Shown one piece after another: positions 1 to 8,016 of a DNA stretch of 64,000 bases; the first letter of the stretch is position 1; each line of letters opens with the position of its first letter. This DNA comes from Roseibium marinum. Lineage in GTDB: Bacteria; Pseudomonadota; Alphaproteobacteria; Rhizobiales; Stappiaceae. The notes under the pieces were generated by a model. It was given only the letters and a program-made list of their open reading frames with translations, was not told where the DNA came from and made no database searches. Both the position numbers and the translations under genes were made by a program. The stretch is taken from the NCBI RefSeq assembly GCF_002906165.1, contig NZ_PPCN01000019.1, positions 19,544-83,543 on the forward strand, read 5' to 3'.

Positions 1-2
1 AA

Positions 3-554
3 TTCTGGGTAAACAATTCCTCGGTAAAACAGGTGCAGGGTGAAAGAACGGCATGGATCCACGGGTATACCGTTCCAGCGACAAGCGCCAAACCAATGAA
101 GCCGACAGCTAAACTCGTGTTCGGGTTACGGAACATCACTCAAACGGATACCGGTTCGAATACATTCCCGAACGGACTTATCAAGAACGGAGACGGGGAC
201 ATTTATGGCGACGCGTCTTTTTCTGACACCGATGGTTCCGTTTCCCTGACTGAGGGCGGCGGATACAACTACGGAGAAGTTGGTGGCGAACTGTCCGTCA
301 TATTCCCGGGCAACGGTGAGTTCACAATGAGTGGTTCCTTTGTTGTCAAAAACCAGCGGCTGAAAGGTCACGAAGCCAATGAGATGATCCAGATCTCTGG
401 CGACATTGTTTATTTTCGTGGACATGTTCTGGGATCCAGCGGCGAACAACTTCTCGGGTATGGCATCGTGAAGGGTAAACTTCTGGATGCCAGCGGAAGA
501 GTTCACAGCTACCGATCAACCGCTTACGTCATCAGTTGCATGTCATTCGAGTGA
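3..554 (+). CDS. Hypothetical protein, 5' end possibly outside the window
   Basis: I do not recognise this protein. The frame is open to the left edge of the window, so the true start may lie outside; the first start-like codon inside is GTG at 33. The product is rich in Gly, Ser and Thr with short alternating hydrophobic stretches, as in a beta-rich secreted protein, but no signal peptide is visible in what remains. The stop at 552-554 lies 13 bases before the GTG start of the next gene, and all three small genes here run the same way, so they may form one transcript. The long antisense frame at 126-506 looks like a shadow. Confidence 0.5.
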   Translation, partial: FWVNNSSVKQVQGERTAWIHGYTVPATSAKPMKPTAKLVFGLRNITQTDTGSNTFPNGLIKNGDGDIYGDASFSDTDGSVSLTEGGGYNYGEVGGELSVIFPGNGEFTMSGSFVVKNQRLKGHEANEMIQISGDIVYFRGHVLGSSGEQLLGYGIVKGKLLDASGRVHSYRSTAYVISCMSFE

Positions 555-567
555 ATTGGAGGGTTTG

Positions 568-1149
568 GTGCTGTTTCTACGCGTGACTCTGATTGTTTCA
601 ATCTCAATACCCGTTCTCATCGGGACCGTTTTTAATGCTCGAGCGGACGCCGGGATTACCGATCTTTGGCAGCGGTATTTGAAGAACTGCGGCAGCCTCA
701 TGATCAGCAAGGAGGCCATGTTTGCGGATTTTCCGATCAAGGAAGCGGGACATGTGCTCGGTGTTTCCGAAGCCGGGACAAGGCTGGCGTATGGCTGGGC
801 TTCCTCGGATTACAGTGAATCCGGAGCAGTGGAGGTTTCCTTTGGCCCTGATGTGATGTCTGTCAGTTGCACTGTTGGCATAAGCCCCAGCCAAGCCAAT
901 ATCGATCCTGTCTCGGAGGCGGTAAAGCTGAAAGAACACATTGCGACCAATGAGCGCCTTTCTTTTGACGGCGGCCAAATGCTACATTTGTCGGATAACC
1001 CCCAAATGGTACAGAACTTTACTGGCGGCGGGGTGGCGCTGTCTTTCAATGTTTATGGCGCTTTCGAGGATCCCCAAATTATCTCTATCGTAGACATTAA
1101 AAAAACCTACGTGACGATTTTCAATATGTATGTAACCAAGATCGATTGA
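568..1149 (+). CDS. Small secreted hypothetical protein
   Basis: The frame is open from 487, but GTG at 568 is chosen as start. It has a GGAGGG ribosome site at 558-563 and makes the protein begin with a signal peptide (about 20 hydrophobic residues, then FNARADA as a plausible cleavage region). The mature part is about 165 residues with two Cys and no family I can name. It sits 13 bases after the upstream gene and 11 bases before the next, which also encodes a small secreted protein. The product is probably periplasmic or exported; its function is unknown. Confidence 0.6.
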   Translation: MLFLRVTLIVSISIPVLIGTVFNARADAGITDLWQRYLKNCGSLMISKEAMFADFPIKEAGHVLGVSEAGTRLAYGWASSDYSESGAVEVSFGPDVMSVSCTVGISPSQANIDPVSEAVKLKEHIATNERLSFDGGQMLHLSDNPQMVQNFTGGGVALSFNVYGAFEDPQIISIVDIKKTYVTIFNMYVTKID

Positions 1150-1160
1150 GGAGTTGATTT

Positions 1161-1565
1161 TTGAGAAACATTCTTCTGGCGCTTTGCCTGCTTATTCCAA
1201 CCTCCGTCAAGGCGGACGGGTTGGGTTTCATGACACCCTCAAAAAACATCTACTGCAACGGAGGGGTTACTGGCGGCGGTCATTTGTATTGCACGATCAT
1301 CAATCGCGGCGGCCCTATACCTCTTCCGAAACCGGCTTCGTGTAACGGATATTGGGGGCATGAGTTTTACATTGAAGCGTCTGGCAACGTGAAAATGATT
1401 TGCAGCCAACGACTCGAATCCGTGGACTACACGGACATCGCTCACTACGGAGTGTCCGGTGAATTCGGCAGCGTGAACTGTCGTTCAGAAAGAACCGGGT
1501 TCACATGTTCCAACGCCGACGGCCACGGGTTCTTTTTGTCCCGCCGGAAACAGCTCGTGTTTTAA
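1161..1565 (+). CDS. Small secreted cysteine-rich hypothetical protein
   Basis: The start is TTG at 1161, preceded by a GAGGAG site at about 1149-1154. The first 18 residues are a clear signal peptide ending PTSVKA, followed by DGLGFMTPSKNIYCNGG. The 115-residue mature part contains several Cys (in YCNGG, LYCTI, SCNGY, MICSQ, VNCRS, FTCSN), which suggests disulfide bonds in an exported protein. The phrase F-x-x-PSxNIxC recalls small secreted actinobacterial and proteobacterial proteins of unknown function. It is the third gene of the small co-directional set at the left edge of the window. Confidence 0.6.
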   Translation: MRNILLALCLLIPTSVKADGLGFMTPSKNIYCNGGVTGGGHLYCTIINRGGPIPLPKPASCNGYWGHEFYIEASGNVKMICSQRLESVDYTDIAHYGVSGEFGSVNCRSERTGFTCSNADGHGFFLSRRKQLVF

Positions 1566-1591
1566 TGCTCGGTTTTGGGAAGGCTCTTAAT

Positions 1592-1642
1592 ATGTTGAAA
1601 GCGATTTACACCGCCTCTGTGATATTTGCATTTTCGGAGTAG
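1592..1642 (+). pseudogene. Possible truncated start of a fourth small secreted protein
   Basis: ATG at 1592 follows a GGGAAGG-like site (1577-1583) and opens 16 codons reading MLKAIYTASVIFAFSE before TAG at 1640-1642. This looks like the first half of a signal peptide cut short, placed just after three intact genes of the same type. It may equally be chance. Confidence 0.25.
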
Positions 1643-2086
1643 TTCTCAAGTGGCGCAGACGCATGGTTTCTCATGGCAAGAGTGATCCATCAAGCTGCCC
1701 TCAATGACTTGAAAGATCAATGAGTTGGGTCGACGAGGTAGCCTGCCGAACAAGTCCTCTGGCAGAGGTCTAGGATTTCGCAAGCGATCCGATCGTTATG
1801 CACAGCGGCGTTTTTCCCAGCCCATTTTACTCCAACCGACTCCCTGTAGGCCGGGCGTCCTCAGCCTCTGGAAGTTATTCAATGAAATCAAATCGATCCG
1901 CCCTTACCCTACGGATGATCGCAGCTTATTGCGAGAACGCCTGCAGCCATTCTTTTCGTCGCAGGAAGTCGAAAGATTTCGGCCCGCAGATCATCTCCCC
2001 GCGGCCGCGCCGGCGCTGTTAATGCCTGCACGTTCCAGGACCCGCCCTCCCCGATTCAGAGCAGGTGAAGCGCCGTCACACTTGGC
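1643..2086. other. Non-coding stretch with no recognised content
   Basis: About 440 bases lie between the small secreted-protein genes and the 3' end of tctA. Open frames run through it on the plus strand, but their composition is Arg/Pro/Ser-rich and they continue antisense into tctA, so I treat them as shadows. I see no repeat, RNA gene or convincing terminator. The stretch may hold decayed coding sequence. Confidence 0.4.
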
Positions 2087-3580
2087 TCATGCCGCCTGCT
2101 TTGCTTTCGCCTTGCGGTGCGACAGCACACCCCAGACAAGCATGATCGCCGCCAGACCCAGAACAACCGCGCTGACCGGCCTTTCGACGAATGTCGCAAG
2201 GTCGCCGCGCGACAGGAGCAGCGCCCGGCGGAAGTGTTCTTCCATCATCGGCCCCAGAACAAATCCGAGGAGCAGCGGGGCCGCCGGAAAATTCAGCCAG
2301 CGCATCAGGATCCCGAGAACTCCGAACCCCGCCACCAGCCAGATGTCGAAGGTGTTGTTGTGCAGGCTCAGCGTGCCGATGGCGATGAACATCAGGATCG
2401 CCGGGTAGAGAAACCGGTTCGGTACGAGAAGCAGCCGGACCCACAGGCCGATCATCGGAATATTGAGGATGAGGAGGATCAGGTTGCCTATCCAGAAACT
2501 CATGATCAGGCCCCAGAAAAGCTCCGGCTGATCGGACAGGAGCTTCGGCCCGGGAGCGATGCCGTGAATGGTGAGAGCCCCCAGCATCAGCGCCATGGCG
2601 GCGCTGCCCGGGATGCCCAGTGTCAGCGTGGGGACGAAAGCGGTCTGATCGGCGGCGTTGTTGGCCGATTCCGGCGCGGTGATGCCCTCGATGGCGCCCT
2701 TGCCGAAGCGCTCCGGCGTGGTCGAAATGCGTTTTTCCAGCGCGTAGGCGAAGAACGATGCCACAGAAGGGCCTGTTCCGGGAAGCGCGCCGAAAAATGA
2801 ACCGACCGCGCTGCCGCGCAGCATCGGCAGCAGTGAGCGGAGGACTTCCTCCCTGGACAGTTTCATCGACCACAGGGAGACGCTCTTGCGGTCGAAACGC
2901 CGGGCGGCGCCGGTCTGTGCGTTGCTCACCACTTCGGCAATGCCGAACATGCCCATCGCCAACGGAATGAGCCCGATGCCGTTCGACATTTCGAGGATGT
3001 TGAAGGTCAGCCGCTCGTCTCCGGTGTAAAGATCGATCCCCACCGTTCCGAAAACAATGCCGAGCACAACCATGGCCAGCGCCTTTGCGACAGGTCCGTC
3101 GCTCACAGCGCTGGCGGCCACCAGCCCGAGGATCATGAGCGAGAAATATTCCGCCGAGCCGAAACCGAGAGCGTAGGCAGCGATTGTCGGCGCAAAGATC
3201 ATGAGCAGCAGGATGCCGACCATGCCGCCGAAAAAGGACGCGACGGAGGTCATGAAGAGAGCGGCCGCCCCCCGTCCCTGGAGCGCCATCGGATGACCGT
3301 CGAGGCAGGAGACGGCCGAGGAGGTCGTTCCGGGAATATTGACCAGGATCGCGGCCGTCGACCCACCGTAGCCGGTTCCGTACCAGATCCCGGCGAGCAT
3401 GATGATCGAAGTCGCCGGGTCGAGGTGATAGGTCAGCGGCAGCAGCATGGAAATGGCTGTCAGCGGCCCTATGCCGGGGATCACGCCCACCAGCGTTCCA
3501 AGGAAGACGCCGACGAAGCAGTAGCCCAGGGTCATCGGCGTCAGGGCGGTTTCCAGCCCGAGGAGAATATTGTTCAGCAT
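2087..3580 (-). CDS. tctA: Tripartite tricarboxylate transporter, large permease TctA
   Basis: This is the large membrane subunit of a TTT-family secondary transporter, which moves a carboxylate across the inner membrane using a periplasmic binding protein (TctC). The 497-residue product begins MLNNILLGLE and carries the family hallmarks near the N terminus: GIGPL at 36-40 and YGGSTAAILVNIPGT at 71-85, with about a dozen membrane segments. ATG at 3580 is chosen over an upstream in-frame start because GGAGAC lies just before it. It is the last gene of a minus-strand set tctC, enolase-superfamily enzyme, tctB, tctA, and lies 16 bases after tctB. The substrate cannot be read from sequence. Confidence 0.93.
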   Translation of the reverse strand: MLNNILLGLETALTPMTLGYCFVGVFLGTLVGVIPGIGPLTAISMLLPLTYHLDPATSIIMLAGIWYGTGYGGSTAAILVNIPGTTSSAVSCLDGHPMALQGRGAAALFMTSVASFFGGMVGILLLMIFAPTIAAYALGFGSAEYFSLMILGLVAASAVSDGPVAKALAMVVLGIVFGTVGIDLYTGDERLTFNILEMSNGIGLIPLAMGMFGIAEVVSNAQTGAARRFDRKSVSLWSMKLSREEVLRSLLPMLRGSAVGSFFGALPGTGPSVASFFAYALEKRISTTPERFGKGAIEGITAPESANNAADQTAFVPTLTLGIPGSAAMALMLGALTIHGIAPGPKLLSDQPELFWGLIMSFWIGNLILLILNIPMIGLWVRLLLVPNRFLYPAILMFIAIGTLSLHNNTFDIWLVAGFGVLGILMRWLNFPAAPLLLGFVLGPMMEEHFRRALLLSRGDLATFVERPVSAVVLGLAAIMLVWGVLSHRKAKAKQAA

Positions 3581-3596
3581 ATTTGTCTCCAGCCGC

Positions 3597-4055
3597 CTAC
3601 CAGGGCCATGCCAGCATCTTGAGGCCCAGTGAAAGACCGAGGCCGAAGATGAGCCAGGCAAGCGCGCACAGAACCACCGTCACGATGAGAAGCTCGCCGA
3701 GGGAGGGCCGTTGCGGACCGGCCAGACTCGCGAGCACCACCATGGCCGCAATTGCGGGAAAGAGGCCGAAGGACTCGCATAGGAGCGCGAAGGCGGCGAC
3801 AGCCAGCAGGACAAAGATCGACGCACGCACTGGCGGCAGCGATACCCGGCCGGGCCTGATGCCGCGCAGGAAGGCAGGCAGCAGGATTGCGAGGCTGAGC
3901 CCCGCGAGGGAAAGACCCGCCAGCATCGGGTAGAGCCCGGTGCCCATCCGGCGCAGGCTGCCGAGGTCGTAGCTGAGGTAACAATGTGTCGCGAGAGCGA
4001 TTCCCGCAACGAACAGCAAAGCACCGCCGATAATATCCTTGCGTGCCTCATCCAT
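3597..4055 (-). CDS. tctB: Tripartite tricarboxylate transporter, small permease TctB
   Basis: The 152-residue product has four hydrophobic segments and the usual size of TctB, the poorly conserved small membrane subunit of TTT transporters. It starts MDEARKDIIGG, followed directly by the first membrane helix. It lies between the enolase-superfamily gene and tctA on the same strand with short spacers, as expected for co-expression. Assignment rests on size, topology and position between tctC and tctA rather than on a motif. Confidence 0.88.
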   Translation of the reverse strand: MDEARKDIIGGALLFVAGIALATHCYLSYDLGSLRRMGTGLYPMLAGLSLAGLSLAILLPAFLRGIRPGRVSLPPVRASIFVLLAVAAFALLCESFGLFPAIAAMVVLASLAGPQRPSLGELLIVTVVLCALAWLIFGLGLSLGLKMLAWPW

Positions 4056-4067
4056 GGTTCTTTTCCT

Positions 4068-5156
4068 TCATGTCGCCTTTGCATCGGCTGCGAACTCGAG
4101 ATGCTGCGCGGCGATGGAATCAAGAGTTTCTCTGTCGAGCCGCTCCGCAATCCGGCCCGACACCGGTTCAACGGTGCCGTCCCGGATGGCCGGGAGCGGA
4201 GCAACCTGAGCGGAAAGCCCGCGGTGAAAATCAATTTCGTGCGGGTGGGCAAGTCCTTCGGGAAGGCTCTGTGCGAAAGCGATCTGGGCGGCGGCTCCAA
4301 GGGCACTTTCCGAATAGGTTCCGTCGCAGACACGGCCGCCGTTCGCGGCGACCGCCGTGGCCACCTCCCTGGCTTCGCTCACACCGATGCGGTTCGGCTT
4401 GGCGGAGGCATGCAGCAGACCGCGATCCGCGAAAGCCCGAACCCACCTGGCCCCGTCCATCGCCTTGTCGACCAGTACAGGGACATCGAAGGAAGCGCAG
4501 GCCGCCCCGGTCACCGCGTCCGGAAGCAGCGGAACGGGGTCTTCCAGGAAACTCAGGGTCATTTCCCGCGCCAGCGCGAAAAGCGCGGGAAGATCCTCAA
4601 GCGAGTACGAGCTGTTGGCATCTCCGGACAGTTCCGTTTCCGTGCCGAGTTCGCGGCGAAGTGCCGCCAGCACGGCTGCATCCTGCGATATTCCCTGTCC
4701 AAGCTTCACCTTGAAGGCGTTGATACCGGTTTCCTCGCGAACCTTGAGGGCGGCCTCGGCTGCGGCGTCCGGTGCCATTCGGGTCAGCACGGAGGCAACG
4801 CGTATCGGGCCGCCTTTCGGCGCGGGCGCACCGAGGTCATGCCATGCGTTGTCGCAAAGTGCCTTCAAGGCCGTCATTCCGCGAATGCCCGACAGTCTGG
4901 GCATCAGCGGCTCGCCGGCCTCCAGCCCAACCAGGAGCGGCCAGGCCAGTTGCCGGAAAGCGTTGATCATCAGGTCCTGCGTAAAGCCGTTCCAGGCCGG
5001 CCGGCAGGTGATTTCGGCAGCTCCGCAGCGTCCCTCGTCATCCTGCAGCAGCAGGATCACATATGGCACGCTGGCTTCCGCCCCGCCCGCCGTCCATTCC
5101 ACGGCATTGCGGAGCGGAAGCCGGAGCTTCCAGAGTTCGGCTCGCACGAGTGGCAC
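4068..5156 (-). CDS. Enolase-superfamily enzyme (mandelate racemase / muconate lactonizing type)
   Basis: This 362-residue protein belongs to the enolase superfamily, whose members abstract a proton next to a carboxylate and stabilise the enolate on Mg2+. The expected barrel residues are visible: KVK at 149-151, metal ligands D179 (GDAN), E205 (LEDP) and D230 (VDK), and a second-side Lys at 253 (AKPNRIG). This pattern is of the muconate cycloisomerase or dipeptide epimerase kind rather than the mandelate racemase kind with a His-Asp dyad. The gene sits inside the TTT transporter operon, 5 bases after tctC, so it probably acts on the imported acid. The reaction could be racemisation, cycloisomerisation or dehydration. 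Confidence 0.85.
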   Translation of the reverse strand: MPLVRAELWKLRLPLRNAVEWTAGGAEASVPYVILLLQDDEGRCGAAEITCRPAWNGFTQDLMINAFRQLAWPLLVGLEAGEPLMPRLSGIRGMTALKALCDNAWHDLGAPAPKGGPIRVASVLTRMAPDAAAEAALKVREETGINAFKVKLGQGISQDAAVLAALRRELGTETELSGDANSSYSLEDLPALFALAREMTLSFLEDPVPLLPDAVTGAACASFDVPVLVDKAMDGARWVRAFADRGLLHASAKPNRIGVSEAREVATAVAANGGRVCDGTYSESALGAAAQIAFAQSLPEGLAHPHEIDFHRGLSAQVAPLPAIRDGTVEPVSGRIAERLDRETLDSIAAQHLEFAADAKAT

Positions 5157-5161
5157 AGGCG

Positions 5162-6130
5162 CTACTGCGACGTTTCCACAGCGGCATCGACCAACGCTTT
5201 CCAGTGGCCGATGTTCGCGTCGAGATAACTCTTGATGGCCGCGCCGTCCGCGAAAACCGGGGCAATGCCCAAGCCGTTGAGGGTGTCCCGGTAACGCTCG
5301 CGGGAGACGGCTTCCCTGATCGCGGCTTCCAGCGTCTGGACGATATCGTCGGGCGTATCCTTGTGAACGGTGATGACGGAAGGCGTTGCAACGGTCACCA
5401 TGTCGATGCCGAGCTCCTTGACCGTTTTCACATCCGGCAGAAGATCGTCCCCCTGGTCGGAGGCGAAGGCGAGAACGCGGATCTCGTCCTCGAAGCCGAG
5501 GACATTGGAGGTCGACAGCAGGGCGAAATCGATATGCCCGCCCAGCAGGGCGGCTGTCGTCTTCGAACTCCCCTTGTAAGGCACGTCGAGCGCTTCGGTA
5601 CCTGTTGCGGCGAGCAGCGAGGAACCGTTGACGAAATGGAAGCCACCCCGGCCGGTATGTCCCCAGGCGATTGCTCCCGGGTCGGCTTTCATCGCCTCAA
5701 CGAGATCATCCAGCGTTTGATAGGGACTGTCGGCCTTCACCGCGATCGCGGACTGGATCAGAGCCATCTGCGCCACAAACCGAAGGTCGTTCAGCGCATC
5801 GACGGTCTGTTCCTTCATGAGGCCGCCAAGCATGAGAGTGCCCAGGGACTGATGACCAAGCGTATATCCGTCGGGCTTGCCCGTGACCAGCGCCTTGGCG
5901 GCGACATATCCCCCCGCGCCGGTCTTTTGTACCGGCACCACGGATTGCCCGAGAATATCTTCCAGTTCCACCGCAAGGGTCCGGGCAACCTGGTCGTTGC
6001 CGCCTCCGGCGGAGAAGGGGATCAGTATCTCGATGTCATGGTCGGGATAGCCCTCGGCCATGACCCCGTTCGCGGTCATGACAAGACCCATGACCCCTCC
6101 GAAAATTCCCAGAACCGACCGTCTGTTCAT
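5162..6130 (-). CDS. tctC: TTT transporter periplasmic binding protein TctC (Bug family)
   Basis: This is the extracytoplasmic receptor of the TctABC system. The 322-residue product opens MNRRSVLGIFGG with a signal peptide ending at about VMAEG, then YPDHDIEILIPFSAGGGNDQ, the typical start of a Bug-type receptor, and KPDGYTLG further on. ATG at 6130 is used because GGGAGGATT stands immediately before it; the longer frame to 6238 would put a charged tail before the signal peptide. It is the first gene of its operon and diverges from the CoA-pathway operon across a 202-base AT-rich region. Ligand unknown. Confidence 0.92.
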   Translation of the reverse strand: MNRRSVLGIFGGVMGLVMTANGVMAEGYPDHDIEILIPFSAGGGNDQVARTLAVELEDILGQSVVPVQKTGAGGYVAAKALVTGKPDGYTLGHQSLGTLMLGGLMKEQTVDALNDLRFVAQMALIQSAIAVKADSPYQTLDDLVEAMKADPGAIAWGHTGRGGFHFVNGSSLLAATGTEALDVPYKGSSKTTAALLGGHIDFALLSTSNVLGFEDEIRVLAFASDQGDDLLPDVKTVKELGIDMVTVATPSVITVHKDTPDDIVQTLEAAIREAVSRERYRDTLNGLGIAPVFADGAAIKSYLDANIGHWKALVDAAVETSQ

Positions 6131-6332
6131 CTTAATCCTCCCAGATTTGACGAGTTCATAGTTATGAAGATCACTGAATTTGTTGATATTTTCAACGAAT
6201 TTTTCCGGCGAGATGAGGAGAATCTCAGCGATCCTCATATAACCTATTGGAATTTATGCGGGTTTTCATACGTTATTTTTTGTTGCATAGATGTTTTAGA
6301 TCGTTCATAAACACAACAAATGGGAGGAACCA
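6131..6332. promoter_or_regulatory. Divergent promoter region with an inverted repeat
   Basis: This AT-rich spacer separates tctC (minus) from the HMG-CoA-lyase-like gene (plus) and must carry both promoters. A perfect GTTGA-N5-TCAAC dyad lies at 6182-6196 and could be an operator, for instance for the MarR protein encoded at 16949-17494. The plus-strand gene has GGGAGGAAC at 6322-6330. The regulator link is inference only. Confidence 0.5.
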
Positions 6333-7277
6333 GTGACGAAAGACATCGTCATATGCGAGTGCTTTGCTCGCGACGGTCTGCAGCATGAAACGCAGATACC
6401 GTCCACGGCAGACAAGTTTCGGCTTCTGGAAATGTTTGCCGACGCGGGCTTTCACAGGATCGAGGCGACCAGCTATTCGCATCCCCGCCATGTGCCGGGT
6501 TTCGCCGATGCGTCGGAATTGCTGCGGCGCTTGCCTCGCCGGCCGGGTGTCCGCTACAAGGCGACCTGCCCGAACCCCCGCGCCGTCGAGCGGGCGCTCG
6601 CGGACCTGGAAGCCGGGCACGGTGCGGAGGAGTTGAGCCTCCTGGTCTCGGCGACCGAAACCCATACACAGCGAAATCTGAAAACCGGGCGGGAAGAGCA
6701 GTGGCGCCGCGTCGAGGAAATGGCGCGGATGGCGCAGGGGCGTTTCCGCCTTGTCGGCGTCATCTCTATGGCGCTCGGCTGTCCGTTCGAGGGTGAGGTC
6801 GATCCCGGGCGCGTGGTGGCGGATGCCGCCCGATTTGCCGATCTCGGCGCGGAGCTGGTCACGATCGGAGACACAATCGGCAGCGGATCCCCCTCAACGG
6901 TCAAGGCGCTGTTCCGCAGGCTGCTCGAGGAGGTTCCCCGGATCGCGCCGGTCGCGCATTTCCATGATACGCGCGGCACGGGCATCGCCAATTGCATCGC
7001 CGCGCTCGAGGCGGGTGCGACCTATTTCGACAGTGCCATGGGCGGCGTCGGTGGTCATCCTGCACGGATCACCTATGGCTCGGGGGATACGGGCAACGTG
7101 GCGAGCGAAGACCTCGTGACCCTTTTCGAGGCCGAAGGGCTGACGCACGGCATCGACCTGGACGCGATGATGCGCGCCTCCGAAGCCTGCGAAACCGCAT
7201 TGGGGCGCACGCTCCTGTCCCGCGTGGCGCGGACAGGGCTCTGGCGCGACCCCGAACTGAACAAGGAGACTATCTGA
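6333..7277 (+). CDS. HMG-CoA lyase-like aldolase with altered active-site loop
   Basis: The 314-residue product belongs to the HMGL/DRE-TIM metallolyase superfamily, which cleaves or forms C-C bonds of acyl-CoA esters on a divalent metal. Catalytic residues align well: R13 and D14 (ARDGLQ), E44 (EATSY), D180 (GDTIG), and metal ligands H209 and H211 (HFHDT). The loop that carries the essential Cys in true HMG-CoA lyases (GGLGGCP) reads GGVGGHP here, so that Cys is His242. The segment before the conserved Asn (N255 in TGNVASED) is about four residues longer. The start is GTG with a strong GGGAGGA site. It heads an operon of CoA-ester genes. A retro-aldol step on a branched 3-hydroxyacyl-CoA is likely, but HMG-CoA need not be the substrate. 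Confidence 0.82.
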   Translation: MTKDIVICECFARDGLQHETQIPSTADKFRLLEMFADAGFHRIEATSYSHPRHVPGFADASELLRRLPRRPGVRYKATCPNPRAVERALADLEAGHGAEELSLLVSATETHTQRNLKTGREEQWRRVEEMARMAQGRFRLVGVISMALGCPFEGEVDPGRVVADAARFADLGAELVTIGDTIGSGSPSTVKALFRRLLEEVPRIAPVAHFHDTRGTGIANCIAALEAGATYFDSAMGGVGGHPARITYGSGDTGNVASEDLVTLFEAEGLTHGIDLDAMMRASEACETALGRTLLSRVARTGLWRDPELNKETI

Positions 7278-7278
7278 C

Positions 7279-8016
7279 GTGACCGAAGGCAAGCTGGTCA
7301 TCACCGAGGATCGCGGCGCGGTCCGCATCGTAACGATGAACCGTCCCGACAAGCTCAATGCGCTCAACACCGCACTGACACAGCAATTGCTGGATGCTCT
7401 GCTAGCTGCGGATGCAGCCGCAAGCGTGCGCGCGGTGGTGCTCGCCGGCGCCGGGCGCGGTTTCTGCGCCGGCGCGGACCTGTCGGAATTCAAGGAGCTC
7501 ACGCCGTCTCAGGCAGGCGCCGTTGAAGCTCGCGCCGACCTCACCTGCCGCCTGCAGCTGGCAGCGCAGAAAATGTCCAAGCCGGTCGTTTCGGCGGTTC
7601 AGGGGGCTGCGGTCGGCGGCGGCGCGGGACTCGCGATCGGCTGTGACATGGTAGTGGCGTCCACATCCATGAAGTTCGGCTATCCGGAACTCAAGCATTC
7701 GATCGTACCGGCGCTGGTCATGACGGGTCTCGTCAGGGCACTCGGGCGCAAACAGGCCTTCGAAATGATTTCGCTCGGTCAGCTCATCGGCGCGGAAAAG
7801 GCCTTGTCGCTCGGCCTCGTCAACCGGGTCGTCGAAGGCGACCCGTTGCCCGCGGCGCTCCAGATCGCCGAGGTGTGGGCCCTGGCGGAGCCGCGCGCCA
7901 TGCGGGCCGCCAAGAGCCTCATGTACCGGGTGGAGGAACTGCCCACCGAAGCCGCCATGATGGCGGGCCGCGACGTCAATGCGCTCATGCGATCCTTCCG
8001 GGAGCCCAAGGCATGA
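7279..8016 (+). CDS. Crotonase-fold enoyl-CoA hydratase/isomerase (first paralogue)
   Basis: The 245-residue product is a crotonase-superfamily enzyme that binds acyl-CoA thioesters in the cytoplasm. The CoA-binding phrase FCAGADLSEF (62-71) and the oxyanion-hole region AVGGGAGLAIGCD (111-123) are clear. Classical hydratases have two catalytic Glu. The first (in GGGCEL of rat hydratase) is Gly117 here, whereas the second is kept as E137 (FGYPEL). This suggests an isomerase or another crotonase-type reaction, or hydration with altered chemistry. GTG at 7279 follows the stop of the lyase-like gene by one base. The gene end overlaps the CoA-transferase start by four bases (ATGA), showing translational coupling. 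Confidence 0.85.
   Translation: MTEGKLVITEDRGAVRIVTMNRPDKLNALNTALTQQLLDALLAADAAASVRAVVLAGAGRGFCAGADLSEFKELTPSQAGAVEARADLTCRLQLAAQKMSKPVVSAVQGAAVGGGAGLAIGCDMVVASTSMKFGYPELKHSIVPALVMTGLVRALGRKQAFEMISLGQLIGAEKALSLGLVNRVVEGDPLPAALQIAEVWALAEPRAMRAAKSLMYRVEELPTEAAMMAGRDVNALMRSFREPKA

Noticed and set aside
2117..2800. Long open frame on the plus strand, antisense to tctA
   Set aside because: Its product is Arg/Gln/His-rich without any domain, and the opposite strand encodes a clear membrane protein. High GC makes such shadows common here.
4357..5235. Ser/Ala-rich open frame antisense to the first enolase-superfamily gene
   Set aside because: Composition is typical of a mirrored frame, and it has no ribosome site; the minus-strand gene has all active-site residues.
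6333..7277. Calling this gene a true HMG-CoA lyase for leucine degradation
   Set aside because: The catalytic Cys is missing, and the usual partners (isovaleryl-CoA dehydrogenase, methylcrotonyl-CoA carboxylase) are not nearby.
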